A stretch of DNA of 64,000 bases from Diphasiastrum complanatum (GCA_029204225.1 CM055104.1:38370527-38434526); one strand, 5' to 3'; shown: positions 1 through 13,127, counted from the first letter of the stretch. Notes: generated by a model from the sequence alone, not told the origin. A program made the numbers and translations.

Positions 1-1208
1 GCATGGACACATGTGATTGCACTTTTAATGTTGCCTGTCATGGCCTATTGATGTTGTAGGTGCTACTTCTTGTTGAAAACTTCCCTTCTAGGCTATTGCA
101 AAAAATTACCTACCCTTTTGGGTTAATATAATGTCTAGTCACTCTGTGGGCCACTGTTTTATGCCTTATTGCATGTACTAGTCCCAAATGCCTATAAGTT
201 AGTTAAGTTATGGTCCATGTGTAGACAGTGATGCCTAGTATGAGTAGTGGGCCTAGTGCAACCACAAAGAAGTACATAATGCTCTAACCTATAAAGTGGT
301 GATAAGTACCTTCGTGCATTGAGAAGGTATATATTTTGTTTAATGTTGCATGTAAACTTTATGTCAAATCACATCACATCACAGTTGGCGTGCTTACAAT
401 TTTCTGGGAATGATAGTATAGTCTCTTACACAATATCTGAGATACTCTGCTAAATCGACTTTTTTGTACATATTTTGACACACACCAATATTATAATTTT
501 TTGTTTTTTGTATCAAGATTAGTATCGTAAGTATCTAATGTTTAAATGGATTTTCAAAGAAAATCAACTACCAAAACTTCCTCCTACAACCCTCTCAAAA
601 TAATCTTCAACTATGAAATAGAAAAAGTCACATTGTCCTCAAGAAAAAACCATCATACTAACCACAACTAAAATGAAGTAAGTTATCAAAATTGCACTAA
701 TATCTAATAATTTCTATTGCTTTGATGATTTTGAATATCAATAAGTCCATAACATATTCAATTTACAAACCGTGAGACCAAAAAGATCAACTTACCAAGT
801 TCATTCCTTGTACACTATGTTTTTTTGAATTGACTTTCACAAAAACTTTACATACCTCTTATGAAGTAATTTTTAAAATAGGCGTTGTTGCATTGCCTTC
901 AAATAGTGCTTTGTGGTAGAACTTTCAAATTTGTCACATTTCACAAATTATGATTATAAACAAAGAAAAAAGATATAAACTCGAAAAAAAAAACATCCAA
1001 AACTAGTAGTGTCTTGTGATTGACGTCTATGATACCTTCGCAAATGCAAATTCTAGATAAAGTATTCTCATCACATGTAACCTTTTATTAATGATTTTCC
1101 ACACAAATAATTACAATATACATGTTCTAGATTTCTTGACGGACAAAAATCTCTTATTCAATGTTACAATACTAACATTTCTATACAACACTCTAATATT
1201 AATGATCA
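1..1208. other. AT-rich sequence with no recognisable gene
   Basis: I see no domain, no RNA gene and no clear repeat boundary here. The stretch is AT-rich, with short A and T runs, and stops are dense in all frames. Confidence 0.5.
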
Positions 1209-2266
1209 TCATATCGACATCCAATAATAATCGATTTCTTCTAGGGATAAGTTGTCCATCCATTTGCTAAAGATGAAGGAACTCCGTGAACCTCCTATTT
1301 CCTCGGATGTCTCCACTACTTCTTGACCCATAGATGTCCCGTTAGCCAACTGCGCAGGCGTCTGGGCATCGTCACGGGAGCTAGCTCCTCTTCCCCTTCT
1401 CCAGAAAGCTTTCATTCTCAGGCACTGCTTACACTAATAATTGAAGTCAAATAAAAATTTGTTTAGGGGCTTAAAACACTCCTTTTAGAAATGCTGAGAC
1501 TATGATATGAACTATATGCTCTATGTCTGCAGAGCGGTCCCTTTGTGATTGCTCAAATGTCATGTATAATTTGGACTCAACTCCCACAAATATTGTTGTC
1601 TATTCAAGTAGTGTTGAGGGACTACTCACATGTAGTTGGATTTCTACATCAGGTGTTTTGTAGGAAGGATGGTATCGTATTTTCTTTTGCACTCTTATTT
1701 ATGATATTCCAATGTTGACCTCAGAACCATTGAAGGTGTTGTTTGAAAAGTAGAAGATGTTTCTACAGGCGAGACTTCTTGAACCAGGTCCGCTACGTTG
1801 CCCATTTTCATTGTCCTACTTTCTACACGAAATAGTGTTATGAGAACCTTATGCTTCGCTTGTCGTTGGCGAGCAACTCTTCTCCTCTTTCCGACCTTGA
1901 TTCCACATCAGGTGTTGAATAAGAGGGGTTGCTTTGTATCTGCTCCGGCGTAACACTTGTAGTGGTTGAACATATTTTCATATCTGGCATATTATCCTTC
2001 TTTTGGCACTTTTTTGTCGTGCAAGCCTCTTTATCAGCTCACATCTTGACTCCATTTCTGGCATTCAATAGGAGGGATTTATATGCATTTCTTCTGGAGT
2101 AGCAAAACCCCTCTTTCGCAATGCATTCCTCGTGCACTCAATATCGGTGCTATCATCCCTCATTCGCTAATTCTCCCGTACAGTACGTCTTTCATATTCT
2201 GGGATCTTATGCGGGCCTTCCATTTTTGGTGGTTCCAAATTAGTCACACTATCGCTTGTTTCTGAC
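1209..2266 (-). pseudogene. Decayed repeat-motif protein relic (TPE..NPSY..TP..ES motif)
   Basis: I do not recognise the family. Read on the minus strand, the segment from an ATG at about 2,266 carries three degenerate copies of a motif of the form TPE-x4-NPSY-x-TP-x2-ES followed by a basic run. The NPSY core sits at 2,068-2,079, 1,919-1,930 and, as HPSY, 1,660-1,671. Stops and at least one frameshift break the reading frame, for example a stop directly after the first NPSY. A short open end at 1,415-1,209 (68 codons, starting MKAFWRRGRG) is richer in G+C than its surroundings and may be the last exon. The same motif occurs twice in the better-preserved frame at 48,181-48,510. A transposon-encoded accessory protein or a dead host gene are both possible. 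Confidence 0.35.
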
Positions 2267-2279
2267 ATATTCACGTATT

Positions 2280-3040
2280 GTAGGACATTGCAACACATCA
2301 AACCAAACACCCAATTGAATATTTGTATGTGGTCTATTTTTTATACCAGCCAATAAACCACAATTATAGTCATTCACCATTCTAACACACCCAATCTTAC
2401 CACCCAATACCATTGGAAGTATGATAGGACCATAGAATTCAGGTAATTAATGGCTAAGTTGTAGGCAGTGTGAAAATGATATCAACAGGTTACAGGCACA
2501 TTTGGTTTTAGACTTCTAGGCCTACTACGTTCTACGGGTTGTGACCGTGTATTCATATGGTTTTCGATACTTTTGCAGTTCATTTTCTGCAACTTTTCAG
2601 CTTTACAATTGTATAAGTTACACACTTATTTACTTGTTTGCATATGGACTGAGCTCCCACTTTGTATTGTACTGTACATATTTTGTGTGATGTGCCACTG
2701 GTGCCCAACAGGAGATAGGGGATCCGATGCGTATGGATTTGTTAGATATGTATCGATACATCCAACGTTGGATACACGGTATTTGTCAAGCATTGCCCGC
2801 GTTTTGACATGAACACATACACGAACAAATATAAAACATAAACATCAATAATACTTAACAATATTATTTACAGAGGTTTGTTTACGGGAGAGGCCATTGC
2901 ACGCAATGCCTATGGTTTTTTGATGTTGTAAACATATGAGAGTGAAAGAGCTCCCAGCCTATGGGTGATGGGCGCTCTCTGAACATAAGCACATACACGA
3001 AAAACATAAGAAAATGTAAACGTAATTTTTTCCAGCTTTA
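2280..3040. other. Unassigned spacer
   Basis: No coding signal that I recognise. Short open frames are present but show no motif. The right end leads into the inverted-repeat-family sequence that starts near 3,041. Confidence 0.4.
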
Positions 3041-4863
3041 GGCGCATAAATACGTTTAACTCAACTTATTAGCTTGCAATGTAGATAACAGTTCATAGTC
3101 CAATCTTCACATACTGAGAATTGCATATAGTGATAGGCCAAACTATATCGCTACCGTATCAGGGCGAATGCCATACTGATCAGTTTGATGGTTTTGGTCC
3201 TTATCTTCTACTTATATAAAATATAATGCATTTGGAAATGAGCTGTAAAATATAAAGCAAACTTCAAGCGTGTAAGTAGCTTGGACCACCACATGGAGGT
3301 TGGGGAAAATCCATGCCATACCAAAATTCGTACTTGTAAACAAGTAATGTACAGTTCTCGTGACTTCTTGAGCAAATCCATACTATACAAGAGTTCGCAA
3401 GCGGTCGTACCGTTATATTATATTTTGAACCACGATTGTGATTTAAGATGCAATAAAACACAATACCCATATTTATAGACAAGAGCATTTATTTATGACA
3501 TAAATGCGGACAATCATGTATTTTTAAAAAAACCTTCATTCAATATGCCATGGTAAAGCATGCTATAGAAAGGGGTATATGACAAATTGATTAAAAAAGC
3601 ATCTTCCCGCGAGTATTATGATACATCGTCTCTAAAGCAGCCAACGTATTCAATTGAAGCTTCTATCTTAAAACACCACCGAAATATGTGAGAAACACCA
3701 ACCTGAATTGTAGACGCAAGTGATTCTTGGTATGCTTTTGAATGCCTTTGAGAATCGTCTAAATCTGTATGCAAGTCTATTTATAGCATTACATATTCAT
3801 ACGCATGATAGATATGTTATTGTCATAATCGAGAACTTCTATAAACCCCATTAACAAATTTTCGTAGCGGTATACTACAGTAATATATCTTTTGCATGGC
3901 TTGGAGAAGAAAGATAGATAGCAATGATCATACCTTCTTTAGCAGTATGCTACAATCCAATGATATGATACTAATATTCGTGCTGTTATACTGTGAAAGA
4001 CAAGTATGATAGCAAGTATCGTTAAAACACATACGTTTCTCGAATGCTCATTATGATAATAAAAATCATACATAACAAAATCATCAAAAAAAAGCTCATC
4101 GCTGGATTGTAAATTGAGAACGGTTTGCTATCTCATCACTGGACATCCGCAATGTCTCTCTCCATAATGATTTATACAAAAAATTGTCCTTCAATATGTA
4201 AGATAATATGTTGGAATAGCAGTGATGAGTTGCTTTTTAGATATCCATATTGGTAGAATTTGCACTTGAAGGATGAGTATATCATGTGTGTTTCACGATA
4301 GCATGTACTCAGAAGTGTACTATTTCTTCTGGCCAGCAATAGCATGCATAAACATGAGTGGGCAGGTTGAATATAACTATCATGAGCAACGATGGGTGGG
4401 CAGCGTGCACTCAACCAACATGTACTTCTGGCTAGCGATGGCTGCATACATTTACTTCTGGCCAGCGATGACTACATACACATCTGGCTAGTGATGGCTC
4501 TCTCAAACATATGGCCAGCGATATCATGCTTAAACACATAAGAATAGATGTGCTATAACTAGATTTGAGCATCAATTGACAAAGGGCAATCGATAGAGCT
4601 TCATGCGCATTTATATCCAAAGCAAAGAACAAAAAATGCGGTGCGGTAGGCCGTGCTACAACGCTTACCAAACATACGCAATATGTTTGCTTGACATTCG
4701 TTTTGATAGCAAGAAAAGACAAGTATAGAATGTGATTACCGTAGGAACAGTAGAACATTCTCCAATCATAGGAAAGAGGGGGTTGAAAACTCCAGACCTA
4801 TCTTGCCAAGAGGAGGAGGAGAGCGAAAGAGAGCATGTGAGGAGAAGAGGAAGCACTCCCACC

Positions 4864-4872
4864 CTTTTTATA
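4864..4872 (-). promoter_or_regulatory. TATA-box-like site on the minus strand
   Basis: The minus strand reads TATAAAAAG followed by a pyrimidine-rich leader. The homologous position in the element at 53-57 kb (54,926-54,934) has the same TATAAAAAG and a similar leader. Conservation between two diverged copies suggests an element-borne core promoter reading away from the GA tract. Function is inferred only. Confidence 0.35.
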
Positions 4873-5057
4873 GGTGAGATCACTTGTAGTGGAAAGAACC
4901 GATTGTAGCCGTAGGATGAGGAACATGTTATCTTGACCTTTGAAATTGCAATAAATGTAAGTGGAGGTTTAAACTTTTCCCACGAAAAACTTTTGAGGGT
5001 CATATACCTTCCAAAGCTTATGATTCCAAGTAGACAAAATAAACTAGAGTACCATCC

Positions 5058-5194
<137 letters not shown>

Positions 5195-5540
5195 TCACGT
5201 ACTCCCAACTCAAGACCAAACCCTTTGAACCCTTTAATTTATAGCATAATAGGTATAAAAATACAGTTGTATAAAGTCTTACAATATAGAGTACCTTAAA
5301 GCGAGGCAAGTTCTAGGACACCCAGCTGTTACTTACCATCATCCCACAAAACACAACTGCACGAGTTACCTACGTGAGGAAGACAAGTGTCATAGCCGAG
5401 CACATCAGTTGTTATCCATGTCCGAAACAAGAATCACTACCTTATCAGCTTGAATGCAAATACAAATGATACGTCCAATCTTCCCAATCATAAAATACTA
5501 GCAATACATTCTGCCCTATAACAAAAATTGTATTAGGACA

Positions 5541-6000
5541 GAAGCCATATTGATCAGTGTAAGAGCAAAACGAATGGATTAAGTTCATATTGACATTCTA
5601 CACGTAAGAAACTATCTAGCAAAACTCAGTTTAACCAGGACTTGACATTTGGCATTAATGCAAGGTACTAGGGCAGATCCATGCCATACTAGCCCCAAGG
5701 ACCTCCCAAACAGACCGTTGGGAGTTCCAGCATCTCTAGGCTTGGGCAAATCCATGCCATACAAGGTTGTCAAAGCCAATCCCTGTATGAGTTACCACAC
5801 TTACATCAACCACTATTTTAGTAATGTAAATCCAAACTTGCTATTATTGTTGTAGATCAATCATCATTAATTCAACAAATTGAAATACCTAGATGCGAGG
5901 CGAAGATACATCCGGTGAGCTACCCATCTCCAGTAGCTACTACGAAATCCTCTTTACGTATTAATGATTTCACACTGAAAGTAACGGGTCAATGGTAGTG
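5541..6000 (+). repeat. Left inverted-repeat arm of member 2
   Basis: Pairs with 8,800-9,395 in reverse complement. Shared landmarks include 'agatgcgaggcgaagataca', 'gatccatgccatact' and 'gtaacgggtcaatggtagtg'. Differences are scattered, so the arms are old. Confidence 0.7.
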
Positions 6001-6839
6001 TTTATTGTTTCTAGCAAAAGGTAGTAAATAAAGCAGAGGTCCATCATTGTAGTATGGCGGCCCACTAGGCAATCTGCGGGTAGCTGCACTTCATTAAGGT
6101 ATTCATGGAACCAGAATGCGATTGAAGCAAGAGTGCACTACTGGCTTTCCGCTGGCCAGTGGCCTACATGCATTATCAAAGAGGTCTTGAACCGTCCTAC
6201 ATATTAGCGATGAACAATAGGTAGTTGCTCGCTGTCAACCGCCATCAAAAAACACAATGGTATTGAGTGTCATACCTGAACAAAACTTGTCGAGATCGCT
6301 TGAGGCATCGCCCAATTGTAAATGCTTCCAATGTGGTTTTTAGAGGCAAAAGATACTATCACAATCAATGACTATCACAACCCACGTAAGCTTATTCTCT
6401 TCTAACATAGCAAGCAAGTAAACCCTTATCATTCATAAGTAATCATAAATCCAAACAATCAATAGCAATCTTACCTTTCCTTATGGTATCTTCCACACGA
6501 GTCCTCTTCCGATAGCTTTTGCAAGTCCTCTCTTCTCCAGGTGGAGAAGGCAGTAGTAAGGAGGCAAACCGGTAGAGAGCAAGAGAGGGAGAAAGAGAGA
6601 GAGAGTAGGAAGAGTAAAGTATAGGGCTGTGTAATTTTCCTTAGTATAGAGATTTCAATACAGTTAGTGCATTGAAGCCTCTTGATGCCCACCGTTGGAT
6701 CATAACCCCATAATGTGCACAGATTATAGCCATTCAACGGAAACCAGATTCCCACCAAAAGCTGATTAGCTGCCTAATTAGACAGTCGTTATTGGAGCGT
6801 GAAGACGTAGACAGACTATACATGGAATAATGTGTATTT

Positions 6840-7254
6840 ATGCAGAGTGTCGCCTATGTAGTATCCCGTGTAAAACTGCAGTGTCAGGTTTTTCGCCTTT
6901 TTTGTCGCTTGTCAGAAATTGCATGTAAAAATGTAGTGTCACTTTTTGCCCTAATTGTCTCTTGTCAAAAACTGCATGTAAAAATGCAGTGTCGCATTTT
7001 TTGCAAGAAGTGTCGCTTTTCTGGAAGTGCCTAAATGGCCCAAAAACAACTGCATAAGTGTCGGGTGTCGGGTTTTTCGCCTGTGGAAAAACCTGAGTAA
7101 AAATGTAGACTGTGGGGACAATTAGTTCAAATATGCAGACTGTTGAATAACAGTTCATTTTCTACAGGTTGCATTTAGGAGAGTAAAAATCAGAGAAGGA
7201 AGAAGGGCTATTGGGATGAGTAGGATTTAGATTAAATTCCAACAAGTAGGCCTA
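6840..7254 (-). mobile_element. LTR-like fragment with an internal tandem unit
   Basis: The right end 'gatgagtaggatttagattaaattccaaca' at about 7,225-7,254 resembles the LTR end of Copia C (gatgagtaggagaagattaaactccaaca at 14,558-14,586), so this is probably the start of a minus-strand LTR (TGTTGGAATTT). Inside, about three copies of a unit of roughly 53 bp occur at 6,880-7,020, each built around 'gcatgtaaaaatgcagtgtcgc'. A related unit lies in the Copia G LTR near 44.7-44.9 kb. No polypurine tract follows at 7,255, so this is an isolated fragment. Confidence 0.4.
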
Positions 7255-8799
7255 CCTCGACCCATAAGTTAATTATTATAATGAGGGGATTGGGGCCCTC
7301 AAGTGCATAAGGTCATAATTAATGGTTGGAGGCCTAAACTCATGATGGTGGAGCTATATGGGTCTATCAGTGAGTCATAGGGGAACTGGATGACATGGCC
7401 CAGTTACGGTGCAGAGGTGTCCAATGAGGTGTCACAGTGCATGACTAGTGGTGGATGGGCCTTGGAGGGTATTAGTATATCCATTGGGCTCTCACTAGTG
7501 CATGTTGATTGTGTGATTGGTAGCTACATGCTGCTGGTGAAATTACTCCTTCCCTTGTGATAGATTGATCCATAGCTTGGGGGCTAGATCCGTAAGATCT
7601 AGGTTTGGTTGGGTCAGTTTGTTCCACCATCTGATTCCCTTGTGTTGCTTGTTTGTCAATTGCTTCGTTTCAAATCCTTGGCTGAGGAGTTTATAGAGTG
7701 TAATGAATTTGACTTGGGATATTCCAAAGGCATGAGAGGATGAGCACATCATGAACATGTATGTCATGGTCATGCCTAGCTCACAAAGTTTTGTTGGGCT
7801 AGGAAGCCTTCATTTTCTTCTTTGGCATATATAGTTAGAATGTTGAATGCCCTTGTGTCAATTGAAATTTATAAATATTTGAGCATGTGCCACACTTGTT
7901 TTAGTGCTTTGTTGTATTTGTTATGATGTTATATTTATTGTTTTATGTACCTTATAGGGTGATGCAATGTCTTTCATGTCGTCTAGGTTGTTATCCTAAA
8001 ATCTTATGTTGTTTTGTGCAAAGAGGGCTTGCCTCGTTAGATAGGTGTCTATTTTGGACTTCTTAGTATGAGAGTTAAATTTTTTAAAGCTAACGAGACG
8101 AATTCTTTTCACTCTTTGGACTTTATTGTCATACATGTGATGTTCAAAATTTCTCTAGTTTCTTTGGTAAATTAGAACTATAGTGAAACAAGTATTTGAT
8201 AACTCCCTATTGAGGAAAGAGTCGCACAAATGACGAGACATGAAAAAAAAGACATTGAGTTGGCAATTAGAATCATCATCTTTTGAGATCACTCAAATTG
8301 CTAGTTGCTAAGTATAATAGAAGTACGCACAATTTTTTTTCTCTCAATTGGGTTTATGAGATGGCAAGTGTATATAGAATCGGGTATCTTTTCTTGGCAA
8401 AAAATTTTAAAAACTAAACAAATTAGTCATTAGTAGTGGGATAGTTTCTCTCGTAACACCTTTTTGGCTCCATAGACAAGATTGGCCATTAGAGATAATC
8501 ATCGTTCTGCTCGTAGAACAAAATGTGCCATGTAGATTGTTTATAATATTAGCAGTGCAAACAGATGTTTCTGGTTATATCTTGAAGAGTTTATGTGAGG
8601 CTATACTGATAGGTATTGATTGTGAGCACAATGAGTAACAAAGTGACCTTTCAATTTTTTAGATATGTTGAAGTGCGGATGATAAACTAGTATACGAGTA
8701 ACTCTATGACACACGAAGAAACTAATACCTCTTGATAAGACAAATCATGCTTGGCTTAAACAAACACCTTTCTTTATGATACTCCAATAATGAAAAAGC
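7255..8799. other. Interior of member 2, no gene recognised
   Basis: AT-rich sequence with no conserved domain. I see only short chance reading frames. Confidence 0.4.
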
Positions 8800-9395
8800 A
8801 CTACCATTGACCCGTTACTTTTGGTGTGAAATCATTAGTACGTAAAGAGGATTTCTCAGTAGCTATTAGAGATGGGTAGCTCGTAGGATGTATCTTCGCC
8901 TCGCATCTAGGTATGATACTATATAATGTACCACCGGTAGGATACTCTCACCCTAAAATACTATACGGTTCGTGAATTCATGAGGAATTTTACTATATGC
9001 TAAGTGTGATTCAAAGCTTTTTCCTTCGAAATAAATGCTTTCATTTCAATTTGTTGAATTAATGACGATTGATCTATGACAATAATAGCAGGTTTAGATT
9101 TACATTACTAAAATAGCGGTTGATGTAAGTGTGCTATAAACCCATACAGGGATTGGCTTTGACAAGCTTGTATGGCATGGATTTGCCCAAGCTTAGAAAT
9201 GCTGGAACTCCCAACAATATGTTTGGGAGGTCCTTGGGGCTAGAATGGCACGGATATGCCCTAGTACCTTACATTAAAGCCAAATGTCAAGTCTTGGTTT
9301 AACTGAGTTTTGCAAGATGGCTTCTTCAGTGTAGAATGTCAATATGAACTTAATCCACTCGTTTTGCTCTTGCACTGATCAGTATGGCTTCTTCC
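8800..9395 (-). repeat. Right inverted-repeat arm of member 2
   Basis: Reverse complement of 5,541-6,000 with an extra block of about 125 bp inside. The outer end falls inside the protease region of Copia A copy 1. Confidence 0.7.
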
Positions 9396-10553
9396 CTTCT
9401 ACGCTTGAAAATAGCACATAAACACTTATCAAGTTCTTTGTAAGCTTAGGAACAAAAAGAACATTGGAAAGTGATAGAACTTTAGAAGAAGCAAGTTTCA
9501 ATGGAATGTTGCCAATTCCTTCAATAGGACATTCATGATCATTTGCAATGTAAATAGATCTTTTAAGTCCTTTACAAGGTACAATAGAGTCAAAAGACTC
9601 CTTTGAACAACACATATGTGAAGAGGCTCCACTATCGATGTACCAAGCTCCATCTTTCTTGAAGGGTGTTGAAGAAAAGCTTGACACCATGAGTGATCCA
9701 TCTCCATCACTTGCAATAAAGTCTTCTTCTTCTCATTAGAGAGATTTGCTTGATTGAGTTGATTTTTCTTTTTGAAGCAATTAGAGGCATAGTGCCCCTT
9801 CTTGCCACAAAAGAAACACTTGACTTTCTTCTTCTTGGTCTTTGAAGTAGAAGGATGAGATGAGTCATCCTCTTCACCATCTTTGTCTATGCCCTTGGCT
9901 TTGTCTTTGTTAAAAACTTGAGAAAACTGGTTTGGATTGAGGAACATAGACAAGTTTAAATTGAGGAACATAGACAAGTTTGGATTGAGGAACATATGGA
10001 TTGAGGAACATAGACAAGTTTGGATTCTACTTTTGGCACGTGTTAGATGCTACAAAAGAAAACACTAATGATTCAAAAAAGGCTCAAAAGTGTTCAATAA
10101 CATCAAATTGTCTTGATCTTCAGTTTCTTGTGTTGGATACTCAAAAGAATGGATTAAGAATCAAGCAAGATTGAATCAAATCAAAAGGTGGTCACTTGGA
10201 TTTTGGACCTCTCCCTACCCTCTTTAAGAGCTTATAACTCTTAAAAGACACATCAGATTGATTTGGGATGCAATGGAAAATACACTTCATAAGCTTCCCA
10301 TCAAGCTATAACATCAATATCTTTGGACCAAATAGCAAGGAATTAAAGAGGTATGAAAATCTTTGATTTTCACACGTGCGGAATTCCAGAATTCCGTACA
10401 ATGTCAATTCTGATCTAAAAATTCAGTTTCTGTCCTCTTTGATCCAAACACTTTTCAAGAAAGGTAAAGAAAAGTGATTAACAACTTTTTTGCTTGAATT
10501 GGACTCACAAATTCTTGAACAATCAGAGATTAAAGCATGCAAAGCTTAATTTG
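9396..10553 (-). pseudogene. Copia family A, copy 1: gag zinc knuckle and protease start
   Basis: This is the 5' internal part of a Ty1/Copia retrotransposon read on the minus strand. Around 9,770-9,815 it encodes a retroviral-type zinc knuckle (CFFCGKKGHYASNC, CX2CX4HX4C), which binds template RNA. A frame change later comes the aspartic protease motif DSGASSHM (about 9,620-9,640). The gag part upstream contains an 8-residue tandem repeat (MFLNPNLS-like) from a 24-bp DNA repeat. The protease is cut off at 9,395, where the inverted-repeat element begins. The same family recurs at 28,978-31,725. The frame is broken, so it cannot be active. Confidence 0.8.
9930..10025 (-). repeat. 24-bp tandem repeat inside Copia A gag
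   Basis: About four copies of a 24-bp unit reading 'ggattgaggaacatagacaa' plus 'gttt'. In the minus-strand frame it encodes repeats of MFLNPNLS. Confidence 0.75.
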
Positions 10554-10565
10554 GCTCTGATACCA
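10554..10565 (-). promoter_or_regulatory. Primer-binding site of Copia A copy 1
   Basis: The minus strand reads TGGTATCAGAGC, complementary to the 3' end of initiator methionine tRNA, as in most plant Copia elements. It directly follows the LTR end. Confidence 0.8.
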
Positions 10566-11337
10566 TGACAAAATTTCTAGCAAATTCACACGTGTGGGGA
10601 ATGATCCTCAAGTGTGAATGATCTTATTAAGCTTTATGATTAGCACACAAACTGATTCTAGATTGAATACCAAGATCTAGTACAGAATTTAATGGCTTAA
10701 TCACAATCTAGCATGCTATGAACAAGAGAGAAAAAGTAAAGAAATTTAATGTATTAGCATAAGCCTCAACTCGAGTTAGAGAGAGAAAGAGAGAGCAATA
10801 TTCAAGCGAATGATAGTGTAGATCCAAAATGGCATGGAATAGCTTCAAAGCTTGGTTCTTCATCAAAGATTATGAGAATGTCTACACATATTTATGGAGT
10901 TTGAGGTAGCTCGAGGTAGAACCACATCCATCCAACTTCCATTCACATCTATAAGTGAAAACTAGACTATTAGTGACATTTGTCACTTCTCATGCATGCA
11001 TTTCTACCTACTTTTTCCAAGTGTCATTTTTCCAACTAGAACTGTACAAATCATCATGCATGTGTCCATTTCACTTTTGTGTATGCCTTGCATGTCATTA
11101 TGGATCACTTACAACCATTGCATGTGATATGCCATGAGTTTCTACAAGCATATTATTGACATTTCTAAGTCTACAATCTATATGCAAGTTGTATACTACC
11201 AATTAGACTTGAAGAACCCATGTAGCTCGAGTTCCTCCTAGGCCAAATTTGGCATTTACATTATGAAACAACAAACTCACATAGAAAATTTTGTGACAAG
11301 CCTAAAGTCAAGATAGATGAATTTTTATTTCTCAACA
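10566..11337 (-). mobile_element. 5' LTR of Copia A copy 1
   Basis: On the minus strand this runs from TGTTGAGAAATAAAAATTC to TTTTGTCA, so it has TG...CA ends. The start matches the 3' LTR fragment of copy 2 at 28,978-29,128 (shared blocks 'cctaaagtcaagataga', 'tctaggccaaatttggcat'). It is followed at once by the primer-binding site. Upstream of it (higher coordinates) lies Copia B coding sequence, so A inserted into B. Confidence 0.8.
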
Positions 11338-12455
11338 ACATGCAGACTCAGGAGTATACCTTGTGGGCTGTGTGCGCACTTGGCTTGATCTTCTGGGAGG
11401 AATTGACTGATGAACCATTCTTGGGACTTGTTGCTGGGTAGCAGCAACGTCTTCATCTGATTCACTATCAAATAGTGGGTCGACAATGGACACGCCTGAG
11501 CCCGAAGCTCTAATTGTCGTGTCAATGGTAGGTGATGAAGGTTCTCCTGGAATAATATACTTGTCTTTGATGTCGACAAACTGATCCTCGATAAAGACTG
11601 TATCTCGGTTGTACAAGACTTGCTGGGTATCAGGATCATACAACTTGTATGTGTTATCAAATGAAGTATATCCAATCAGTATGGTCTTGAGACCTTGGGA
11701 GTCAAATTTCTTTCTCGTGTCTTTCGGGATCTGCGTGTAGGCAATGCATTCGGACACTCTTAGGTTCTTCACAAAAGGCTTAGAGCCTATCCACACCTCA
11801 GGGGTGTTTTGCTTGAGAGGGACTTGGTCGAACATCTGTTCTATATGTAAGCTACAGTGGAGACAACTTCGGCCCAGATTCTCTTGGACAGCGATGCATG
11901 CACTAGCATACATTTGGCTGATTCAACTAGGGTACGGTTGTTCCTCTTGGTAAGGAGGGATGAATTGCTACTAAATGCTTTGGCTCTAGCAGTACTCCTT
12001 AAATTCAGTAGAGATGTACTCTCCACTGTTGTCTGACCTTAAGGCCTTGATCGTCCTTCCAGTCTCCTTTTTTGCATGCTCCTTCAAGATTCCGAAGCAA
12101 TTGAAAGCTTCTGATTTCTTCTTGATAAAGTACACCATAGTCCTTCTGGAGAATTCATCAATAAAAGTTATAAAATACTTTGCATCCTTCAGCGAAGGAT
12201 TTTTCATCAGGCCACAAATGTCTAAATGCACAATGTCTAACAATCCTCTAGTAGTATGTTGATGGCTTGATCTAAATGGTTTCATAGTCTGTTTACCAAC
12301 TTGACAGTCTTGACAGATATCACGAGGATAGTCTAGATCAAGAACAATAGAATGTCTAGACATTTGTTGTACAACAACATGATTCAAGTGACCAACTCTA
12401 TAATATATGATTCCTTTCTTTAGATCAGTAGCCTTTCTCTTATCTTGTAGAAACT
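11338..12455 (-). pseudogene. Copia family B: integrase region
   Basis: Minus-strand Ty1/Copia pol relic. From 12,455 it carries the pre-integrase zinc-binding segment (GHLNH ... CQDCQVGK), then the integrase core with HLDICG, FIDEFSRR and LRSDNSGEY (about 12,000-12,250), then the integrase C-terminal region with ILIGYTS and YDPDTQQVLYNRDTVF (about 11,600-11,720). A frameshift separates the two main frames near 11,900-12,020. Copia A's LTR interrupts it at 11,337 within the stretch before the reverse transcriptase. Gag, RT and RNase H of this copy are not in the window. Confidence 0.85.
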
Positions 12456-13127
12456 ATTAATTTTTTTTGATTTGGAGCTCTAATGCCCAAGTGATGGCCA
12501 TTTTAGTGAATTCATTCTAATTTTCGTTAGCTATATTTTCTTTTTAGCTTGTCTGTCTCTACTTTCGTCATTGCTTCAACAGATGTCTTGTTGACATGAC
12601 ATGTAGATGAGAGGCCCTCATGCCTAAAGCCTCATTACGTTAATTCAATCTTTTTCTCTTAGAAGGTCGTTGGCCCTATGAAGCTCTTCGCTGGCTTGTG
12701 AAATATGAGTAGGGCGGCCAAGCTACTGTTTACTAGGTTGGAAGGGGTGCGTTGATTCAGAGGTGAGGGAGTTTCTTAACATATGGCTGAGCAACACATG
12801 ATGGGAGATGGGTCACTGCTTATAGCAAGATCACTTCTCAACTTTTTCTATGCACATATTCTTACGGTCACTGGTGCCTCATTTCTCCAAGTTCTGTCTC
12901 TAATAGGTGCATTTTCTAGTAACTAGCATCTTGGTTCGGATGTTTGCCTTCAAAGATGGAATGTAGAGCTTATGATTTTAAGGTGGGCCAGTAGAAAGGC
13001 GGGTACACTCTAGGACCCTTCTTGATGCAATGGCAAACACTTACTGAAACATCATCTACCACTCACTTTCAAGGCATACACCTCACAACTTTGTATTGAG
13101 GTCTTCCTAACGTGCACCATTGATGAC
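12456..13127. other. Unassigned spacer between Copia B and Copia C
   Basis: No domain, repeat or RNA gene recognised. Confidence 0.4.

Larger units (their letters stand above)
5309..9395. mobile_element. Long-inverted-repeat element (member 2), about 4 kb
   Basis: The segment 5,541-6,000 recurs in inverted orientation at 8,800-9,395. The right arm is longer because it carries an extra insertion of about 125 bp at roughly 8,915-9,040. The outer left end near 5,309 (ggacacccagctgttac) matches the outer right end of the 53-57.5 kb element near 57,585. Both arms carry copies of a subterminal motif close to GCAAATCCATGCCAT. The right arm stops at 9,395, exactly where the Copia A protease frame breaks off, so this element or a later deletion truncated that Copia. 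The interior holds a GA-rich stretch (6,591-6,614) and an LTR-like piece (6,840-7,254), but no transposase that I can see. Confidence 0.55.
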
